Assembly (NCBI GenBank): GCA_964250765.1
Contig: CAXUHF010000105.1
Coordinates: forward strand, 1-18,425
Direction of reading: 5' to 3'
Source: JBBQVS01 sp964250765
GTDB taxonomy: Bacteria; Chloroflexota; Ktedonobacteria; Ktedonobacterales; Ktedonobacteraceae
Length of the DNA: 18,425 nucleotides
Shown here: positions 1-5,385 of the stretch, in pieces
Numbering within the stretch: position 1 is the first letter of the stretch
How the letters are laid out: each line of letters starts with the position of its first letter
Program-made: the position numbers and the translations under genes
Notes under the pieces: model-generated
What the model saw: only the letters and a program-made list of their open reading frames with translations
What the model was told of the DNA's origin: nothing
The model's database searches: none

Positions 1-31
1 AGAGCAAACCGAGAGTATAGACCGCTTAGCG

Positions 32-2056
32 TTATTTTGTAGAGGAATGTCGTAGTAAACGCGTGAGCCATCCCCAACGTGAAGGCGATGCTGATGAATC
101 AGGAGACAACGAGACAAGAGAACCTGTTTGAGCTATATACCCAAGTGTTGTGCTTCTCCCATTTGGGGAAGAGGACACCATTCTTTGCTCGTTGCTAAGA
201 GGTGCTGTCACTTGCTGTTCCTCCACATCGTTATCTGTGGGAGTATCATAGGGAAACGTTTGTTGAACTCCGAGAGGTGTCCACTCTCCGGCGTGTTCAT
301 CGATCTTTTCCTCGTTGCGTACTGGCTCGTGCGGGTTAGGCAAATCCGCCGGTGGTAGATTTCCTGTAAGCACTGGCTCCTGCTCACGCATAATCTGGTC
401 GCGTCGCATCGGCTGTGTCTCCTGCTTCTCAAGTGCGATGCGTGTATCAACTTCGGCAAGAAGTCGAGAAATCTCAGGTCGCAGCGCGCGGTTGCTTTCA
501 GGTATACGTGTCCATTGAGCAAGTGCTGCCGGGTAGTAGCCAGCGCGATAACAACAGAGACCGAGCATGGATCGTGCGTCAAAAATGTTCATACGTTGCC
601 ATAACACAAGTTCTTCTGCTGGCGTCTCAATAACGTCTTCGCTCGCTTCGATAATCTCGACAAGATGATAGAGATTTGCTCCCATGATACAGTAAGGATA
701 CCCATAGTATAACGCAAGCCTCCGACGACGTGTTCGTTCTGCTGGATGCTTGCCTACAAAGTAGCGCTTCGACCACGAACCACTAGACCAGATAATCCAT
801 GCTAGCATAAGGGCGAGAATACGTCCCAGGTAGCGTTCCCATGATAGTGGTGCTAAACCTGCCATAACACCGAGTAATGCAAAGCATGCGCCCAATGCCC
901 ATGCTCCGTAAACCAAGCGGCGTCTATCCCAGCCTAGCAGATCGAAATGACAATGAAGTGGCGTTGCAAGAAAAGGTAGTGGAAACTCGGTGTGTGGTAC
1001 AAATGTGGAGGTGCTTGCAAAGCGCAACACTTTTAGCTCACGACGAAAGAAGCGGGTCATTAGGCGTGATTGAACGAGTGCTGAAAGACCTTCGAGAACG
1101 AATGCACCGCCAATTAAGTATAAACTGCTTTCCTGACGTGAAAAGACCGCAATCATCGCAAGAATACCACCGAGGGCTAGTGCTCCACTGTCACCCATAA
1201 TGATAGACGAGCGACGCTTTGCTGTTCCTTTTCGACGGGCAGCCCACGACGAAGGCCAGTTCCAAGGTAGATAGCCAAGTACGCCCGCCGCACAAAGCAG
1301 AGATAGCACTTCTAATACAATGCCCCCCGAATGTTGCGGGTCAATGATACCTGTGATAATAATGCCAAAAGCAAGTGCAGCACTAAAAACAAGACCACCT
1401 GCTAGACCGTCGAGACCATCACTAAAGTCAACAGACAACGAAGTAATACTGCCAATAACACCTGTCAATAGCATGAAGAAGATGAACCAACCAATATATG
1501 CAACCTGACCAGGAAGAACTGGACAGGGAAGGTCAACGTTTGCAAGATGTCTATTGTTACATACCAACGCCCCCAGTAAGGGTAGATCTTTATAAGGACT
1601 ATAGGACTCTCTGCCGCCTGGGAGCAGAAAGAAGTAGAGAGCGGCAGCCGCAACCGACACGAGAAAGACACCTGCAAACTTTGTGCGTTCTGAAAGCCCT
1701 TCTTTACTATATACTTTATTCCAGTCATCAATAAACCCAACAACCATAAAACCAACAGTTGCACCAAGACCAATAAAAAGTAAAGTCCACTGGTCTTGCT
1801 TAAAATCGAGTAAGTAGCCAGCACCAATACCTGCACACACCATAGCCAGCGTAAACGCTGGTCCGCCGACAAGAGGAAGCTCAATGGTCTTTACCTCACG
1901 CGCACCAACTGGTAAATCAAGTCGGTGCATGCCAGGCTTATGCTCGCCGCTACGAAACTTAGGAAACAACCTACCAGCTAGGCCACAAAATATCAGACTT
2001 GCTACAGCGCAGGTCACAAAAACGATGAACAACCATACCAGTGTTATTGGAATCAT
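32..2056 (-). CDS. mraY: MraY-like phospho-MurNAc-pentapeptide transferase with long C-terminal extension
   Basis: The family transfers phospho-MurNAc-pentapeptide from UDP to undecaprenyl phosphate at the inner membrane face, making lipid I. Visible in the 674-residue product: N-terminal membrane segment (about 5-28), aspartate pair FIDDW at 109-112, GLSERTKF at 120-127, FSDGLDGL at 211-218, MGDSG at 287-291 and PLHCHF at 366-371, with about ten hydrophobic segments up to residue 425. MraY usually ends near 320-360 residues. Here about 250 more follow: a basic stretch (430-447), a helical region perhaps TPR-like (485-545), then a Ser/Pro/Glu-rich tail. The middle His of the usual HHH motif is Cys369, and NxTDGLDG reads DFSDGLDG. 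I chose ATG 2056 because GGGAG lies five bases upstream; a TTG at 2068 would add four residues and sit on that RBS. It follows murE in the same direction after 136 bases. A diverged paralogue acting on another glycan is possible. Confidence 0.85.
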   Translation of the reverse strand: MIPITLVWLFIVFVTCAVASLIFCGLAGRLFPKFRSGEHKPGMHRLDLPVGAREVKTIELPLVGGPAFTLAMVCAGIGAGYLLDFKQDQWTLLFIGLGATVGFMVVGFIDDWNKVYSKEGLSERTKFAGVFLVSVAAAALYFFLLPGGRESYSPYKDLPLLGALVCNNRHLANVDLPCPVLPGQVAYIGWFIFFMLLTGVIGSITSLSVDFSDGLDGLAGGLVFSAALAFGIIITGIIDPQHSGGIVLEVLSLLCAAGVLGYLPWNWPSSWAARRKGTAKRRSSIIMGDSGALALGGILAMIAVFSRQESSLYLIGGAFVLEGLSALVQSRLMTRFFRRELKVLRFASTSTFVPHTEFPLPFLATPLHCHFDLLGWDRRRLVYGAWALGACFALLGVMAGLAPLSWERYLGRILALMLAWIIWSSGSWSKRYFVGKHPAERTRRRRLALYYGYPYCIMGANLYHLVEIIEASEDVIETPAEELVLWQRMNIFDARSMLGLCCYRAGYYPAALAQWTRIPESNRALRPEISRLLAEVDTRIALEKQETQPMRRDQIMREQEPVLTGNLPPADLPNPHEPVRNEEKIDEHAGEWTPLGVQQTFPYDTPTDNDVEEQQVTAPLSNEQRMVSSSPNGRSTTLGYIAQTGSLVSLSPDSSASPSRWGWLTRLLRHSSTK

Positions 2057-2061
2057 ATGTT

Positions 2062-2066
2062 CTCCC
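2062..2066 (-). promoter_or_regulatory. Ribosome binding site fixing the mraY-like start
   Basis: GGGAG on the minus strand lies five bases before ATG 2056. It would overlap the alternative TTG start at 2068, so it decides in favour of the shorter protein. Confidence 0.6.
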
Positions 2067-2192
2067 AAAAAAGTTATAGCCTAGACATGTCACATACTCT
2101 AACGCGATAATTATGAATAGACGCTAACGTATAGATATTTTATTATTTAGAGGTAGGCGTACTACATATATTGTACACCTTTTTGTTGCTTA

Positions 2193-3710
2193 CTAAAAGC
2201 TCGCTTTTAGCAGGTCACGTGCAACGTTTCGATCATCCCACGGAACCTTCTCACGTCCAACAATAATACTCTGCTCATGGCCTTTTCCAGCCAATACAAG
2301 TGTATCACCTGCATTCGCGTGAGCAATTGCAACGCGAATAGCCTCTGTACGGTCCGTAATGCAAAGAAAGTCCCGTCCTTGCCGTTTGCCTTCAGCCTCT
2401 GCACCAACCGCTATCTCACGCAAAATCTTTTCTCGGTCCTCTTCACGAGGGTCTTCATCTGTAATAACGAAAAAATCTGCCATCTGTGCAGCAATTCGTC
2501 CCATAACAGGACGTTTTTGTACATCGCGCTCACCCGCGGAGCCGAATACGACCATCAGTTTTCCTGTTGTCAGAGGTCGTAGAGTTGCTAACACTTTTGC
2601 TAAACTGTCTGCTGTGTGTGCATAGTCAACAATGACTGTAAATGGTTGCCCCTCTTGTATGCTTTCCATACGTCCAGTAACACCCTTGACTGATGCTAAA
2701 CCATCTGCAATAACATCAAGTAATATACCTTGGCTGTATGCGGTCGCGATTGCAGCAAGACAATTACTGACATTAAAACGTCCCACAAGCTGTGTCTCTA
2801 TAAGCTGCTCTGCATCCGGTAGGAGGACACGAAAACGGGTACTATGAGCTTGTAGCTGCACATCAACGGCGCGTACTGATGCTGGTGTGTCAAGGCCGTA
2901 GTCAAGAATGGGAACGTGGCAGTATGGTTTAAGTATCTCGTAACTTACGTCATCTCGATTCAAAATGGCTACAGGGCGACTTCCAAGTCCTTTATCGCGG
3001 GTAGGGTTTAGCATCTCAAACAGCCGTGCTTTGGCACGTCGATATGCGTCAAGCGTTTTGTGAAAATCCAGATGCTCCTGTGTGATGTTTGTGACAACGC
3101 CTACATCAAAAGCACATCCGTGTACGCGCTGCAATACTAATCCATGTGATGTTGCCTCAATGATTGCATGCGTTACCTTGGCGTCCACCATCCGTCGCAG
3201 CAATTGCTGTATTTCTACCGACTCAAGCGTGCTTTGTCGCGTTGTATTTTCCCATTCCTGTCCAGGCATCTTAAAATTCGCGGTTGTCATCAAACCAGTA
3301 CGAAGCCCTGCGGTCTCAAAAATAGTGGTGATCAAATTGCTCGTTGTCGTCTTACCATCAGTGCCAGTAACGCCGATAGTGCAAAGCTGTTGCGCTGGAT
3401 AAGAATAGAAGGCACAAGCTAGTTCGGCTAACGCAGTTCGTACATCCGAAACTTCAACGTATGGGATAGGAAGCGGTTCAGCAAGCGGCTCCCCTAGTGC
3501 TACAGCGGCTCCACGCTTGGCTGCATCTGCGATGAAGTGGCGACCATCAGTGTGAACGCCTGGAACCGCCACAAAGAGCCATTCTTCCTCGACTCTTCGT
3601 GAGTCGTAGGTAATTCCCTGAATGGCAATTGAGGTATCAAGCTGAGTTGGTATCGAAATTGGTGGTTGCTCTACCGCCGCGAGAAGCTGTTGTAGTGTTT
3701 GAAATTGCAT
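2193..3710 (-). CDS. murE: UDP-N-acetylmuramoyl-tripeptide synthetase (MurE ligase)
   Basis: ATP-dependent cytoplasmic ligase that adds the third amino acid, a diamino acid, to UDP-MurNAc-Ala-Glu in peptidoglycan synthesis. The 505 residues match the family length. Seen: N-terminal uridine-nucleotide domain with YDSRRV (35-40) and GVHTDGRHF (51-59); ATP loop GTDGKTT (116-122); EATSHGL (185-191); VTNITQEHLDFH (206-217); K227 in YRRAKARLF, the lysine carbamylated in the family; GRFNVSNCLAA (310-320); VDYAHT (361-366); FGSAGERDVQKRP (389-401); and AGKGHE (474-479). At the diamino-acid pocket the motif is EDPR (419-422), not the DNPR typical of meso-diaminopimelate enzymes. Together with Chloroflexota affiliation this suggests ornithine or lysine, which is an inference. 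The ATG at 3710 has no strong Shine-Dalgarno. The mraY-like gene follows in the same direction, as in a dcw cluster. Confidence 0.93.
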   Translation of the reverse strand: MQFQTLQQLLAAVEQPPISIPTQLDTSIAIQGITYDSRRVEEEWLFVAVPGVHTDGRHFIADAAKRGAAVALGEPLAEPLPIPYVEVSDVRTALAELACAFYSYPAQQLCTIGVTGTDGKTTTSNLITTIFETAGLRTGLMTTANFKMPGQEWENTTRQSTLESVEIQQLLRRMVDAKVTHAIIEATSHGLVLQRVHGCAFDVGVVTNITQEHLDFHKTLDAYRRAKARLFEMLNPTRDKGLGSRPVAILNRDDVSYEILKPYCHVPILDYGLDTPASVRAVDVQLQAHSTRFRVLLPDAEQLIETQLVGRFNVSNCLAAIATAYSQGILLDVIADGLASVKGVTGRMESIQEGQPFTVIVDYAHTADSLAKVLATLRPLTTGKLMVVFGSAGERDVQKRPVMGRIAAQMADFFVITDEDPREEDREKILREIAVGAEAEGKRQGRDFLCITDRTEAIRVAIAHANAGDTLVLAGKGHEQSIIVGREKVPWDDRNVARDLLKASF

Positions 3711-3816
3711 AGATGAATTATCGTTTCTACTTAAGAGTTAATATCTCATAAAATTATGTGTACATCTAATGATATAGACGAATATAAGCAGCCTTTTCTA
3801 GCTGACCTTCCTGATT

Positions 3817-3851
3817 CTACAGAGATTAAGCGTATCCGTCAATCTCTATAG
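3817..3851. repeat. Imperfect inverted repeat, 11-base arms
   Basis: Arms CTACAGAGATT (3817-3827) and AATCTCTATAG (3841-3851) pair at 10 of 11 positions around a 13-base spacer. There is no T-run after either arm, so an operator is more likely than a terminator. It lies about 80 bases upstream of the candidate promoter of the peptide operon. Confidence 0.45.
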
Positions 3852-3904
3852 CCCATATATTATGTGCATTCAAAGCATTGAATTTTTCGTTTTACCCAAA
3901 AAAA

Positions 3905-3923
3905 TCACACAATATTCACACAA
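3905..3923 (+). promoter_or_regulatory. Direct repeat TCACACAA x2, 11-base period (candidate activator site)
   Basis: TCACACAA occurs exactly at 3905-3912 and 3916-3923, start to start 11 bases, so both copies lie on nearly the same DNA face. The second copy ends five bases before the -35 box TTGCAT. Tandem repeats with this period next to a promoter are the usual binding arrangement of OmpR/PhoB-family response regulators. The assignment to such a regulator is an inference. Confidence 0.45.
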
Positions 3924-3928
3924 AAACC

Positions 3929-3958
3929 TTGCATTCTTGTACAACGTCCGTGTATCAT
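3929..3958 (+). promoter_or_regulatory. Candidate sigma-A promoter of the comX-comQ-comP-like operon
   Basis: TTGCAT (3929-3934), an 18-base spacer, then TATCAT (3953-3958) with TG directly before it. It is the best sigma-A-like match seen upstream of the peptide gene and would leave a leader of about 135 bases. Confidence 0.45.
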
Positions 3959-4100
3959 TACTACTGCACGTGATGCATTTTCACGAAGTGTACGTTGTGT
4001 CTAGTAATACTGAATGTACTTGTATCTACTCGTTATAGTGTATATGTCACCTATTACAAGGTTTCATCCCACTTTCGTCACAGAAAGGACCGAACACATT

Positions 4101-4298
4101 ATGGAAGAGCAGCAGATTCGAGATTTCGTTCATCGTGTCTCTACAGAAGAAACGCTCCGCACCGAACTAGCAAGCAATCCTCAGAGCGTCATTGAGCGCG
4201 AGGGATTTTCACCTAGAGTAGCTCAGGTTGTTATGCGACTTGTGCCCCATCTTGCATTAGATAAAGAGATGAAGCCAAGCTTAAGTTGGTGGCACTAG
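4101..4298 (+). CDS. ComX-like peptide pheromone precursor ending in Ser-Trp-Trp-His
   Basis: A 65-residue peptide. Residues 1-52 look like a helical leader of the kind seen in ComX and in Nif11/NHLP-type RiPP precursors: an acidic amphipathic start, SNPQSVIEREGFS (25-37), then a second helix ending in LVPHL (47-51). The tail DKEMKPSLSWWH (54-65) would be the core, with Trp63 and Trp64 next to the C-terminus. In Bacillus ComX a Trp close to the C-terminus is isoprenylated by ComQ and a short C-terminal piece is secreted as pheromone. By analogy Trp63 or Trp64 is the likely modified residue. ATG 4101 is preferred because AGAAAGGA (4082-4089) precedes it by 11 bases. An upstream in-frame ATG at 4014 would add 29 residues unlike such leaders. 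The comQ-like gene begins 22 bases after the stop. No similarity search was possible, so family membership rests on pattern and context. Confidence 0.72.
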   Translation: MEEQQIRDFVHRVSTEETLRTELASNPQSVIEREGFSPRVAQVVMRLVPHLALDKEMKPSLSWWH

Positions 4299-4320
4299 TA
4301 ACAAGCCCAACTGCTATATT

Positions 4321-5343
4321 ATGAATGATATCTCTAAAATTCAAATGCCGTTCGATGCAGAGCAAAAAATTCTGCGAGAACGGCTACAATCTTTTCTCGA
4401 AGCACTACATCCTGTAGTACAAGCAGATGTAGTGCGTTCTTTAATGTCTTCTGGTAAACTTTTCTCTACACAAGTAGACACAAACCTATTAAAGCACACT
4501 CCTACAGGTACATGGGCGTTACTTCCATTGCTTATTGCTAAACAACTTGCATATAATGAGACGAATAACAGCTATACCTACAGTATTGCAGTAGCTACAG
4601 AATGTTTTATCTGCGCTCTCGATCTTCTCGATGATATCGAAGATACGGACCAAACTTCGATTGTGCTAGAGCTTGGACCAGCGCGAGTACTGAATGTATC
4701 AACAACTCTTCTTGCGTTAACTAATCATATTCTTCTTTCCCTCATACAGATAGGATATCCTGCTGAACTCGTCGTACGCCTTCTTAATGCTGTACAGGAG
4801 ACTCTCATTAAAGCTACAACAGGGCAGCATCGTGATATTCTGGCAGAACAACGAGCTGCCGAGAGTTTTACCCCCGAAGAATGTATCGAAATTGCTGAAA
4901 GTAAAGCAGGATCGCTTATGAGCCTTGCTTGCTTCATCGGTACGTTGTGCACAAATGCTAACGATCATGTCATCGCGCAATTTGCAGAATTGGGAAGATT
5001 GTTCGGTATAGCGCAACAACTTGACAATGATAGCCATGATCTATATCATATATTGCATCACAAGCAAGGGAGCTTATCAATAGACATCGTAAAAACAGAC
5101 CTTGAGCGTCAAAAGAAAACACTTCCTGTTGTTCTAGCCGCTCATACAATGTCTACTCTTCAAAAATATTCTATGACCGATGAAGAGAGACAGAAGATAT
5201 ATATAAATGCTTTGAACGAGGGTATAATTACTACATGGGGTATTAGCCTACTCTATCGTGAACGCTCTCACGACCAATTGCGGCAAATTGAAATGCAACA
5301 CCCTATTTCTCATACTCTACGTCTTTTACTAGGCTTTGCATAA
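4321..5343 (+). CDS. ComQ-like isoprenyl transferase (polyprenyl synthetase fold)
   Basis: A 340-residue protein with the all-helical isoprenyl diphosphate synthase pattern. First Asp-rich motif LLDDIEDTD (102-110; D104, D105 and D108 form DDxxD). GQHRDI (168-173) matches the family GQ-x-x-D signature. SKAGSLMSLAC (194-204) matches the conserved Lys region. The second Asp motif is QQLDNDSHDL (232-241), close to the family QxxNDxxD. KTLPVVLA (266-273) is the usual K-x-x-P region. In Bacillus, ComQ uses this fold to transfer an isoprenyl chain to a Trp of ComX instead of elongating a prenyl diphosphate. The gene lies 22 bases after a peptide ending in two Trp residues and just before a polytopic kinase, which favours that role. 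No Shine-Dalgarno stands before ATG 4321, so translational coupling to the peptide is likely. An ordinary geranyl- or farnesyl-diphosphate synthase cannot be excluded from sequence alone. Confidence 0.8.
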   Translation: MNDISKIQMPFDAEQKILRERLQSFLEALHPVVQADVVRSLMSSGKLFSTQVDTNLLKHTPTGTWALLPLLIAKQLAYNETNNSYTYSIAVATECFICALDLLDDIEDTDQTSIVLELGPARVLNVSTTLLALTNHILLSLIQIGYPAELVVRLLNAVQETLIKATTGQHRDILAEQRAAESFTPEECIEIAESKAGSLMSLACFIGTLCTNANDHVIAQFAELGRLFGIAQQLDNDSHDLYHILHHKQGSLSIDIVKTDLERQKKTLPVVLAAHTMSTLQKYSMTDEERQKIYINALNEGIITTWGISLLYRERSHDQLRQIEMQHPISHTLRLLLGFA

Positions 5344-5372
5344 TGGAGGTAGGAGACGTGGAGAGAGGAATG

Positions 5373-5378
5373 AGAGGA
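5373..5378 (+). promoter_or_regulatory. Ribosome binding site of the ComP-like kinase
   Basis: AGAGGA lies seven bases before ATG 5386 and fixes that start. Purine-rich AG repeats fill most of the 42 bases between the comQ-like stop and this start. Confidence 0.6.
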
Positions 5379-5385
5379 TTTTGGT

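Larger units (their letters stand above)
3711..4100. other. 390-base divergent intergenic region between murE and the comX-like gene
   Basis: No gene is supported here. It is AT-rich and must hold the murE promoter (minus) and the promoter of the peptide operon (plus). Seen in order: an imperfect inverted repeat at 3817-3851, a direct repeat of TCACACAA with an 11-base period at 3905-3923, a sigma-A-like promoter at 3929-3958, and about 140 bases of leader before the peptide start. Confidence 0.7.

Noticed and set aside
1465..1884. Open frame of 139 codons on the minus strand inside the mraY-like gene
   Set aside because: It is a shifted frame of the membrane-coding region; its hydrophobicity reflects the T-rich codons of the real gene.
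2193..2210. Perfect inverted repeat CTAAAAGCTCGCTTTTAG at the murE stop
   Set aside because: Considered as a terminator, but it has only a 2-4 base loop, AT-rich arms and no T-run afterwards; probably chance within the last codons.
4014..4100. 29-residue N-terminal extension of the ComX-like peptide
   Set aside because: The start at 4014 lacks a ribosome site and the added residues do not fit a ComX or RiPP leader, whereas AGAAAGGA precedes ATG 4101.
4299..4320. Expected Shine-Dalgarno for the comQ-like gene
   Set aside because: No purine-rich site is present in the 22-base gap, so none is annotated; coupling to the peptide gene is the likelier explanation.
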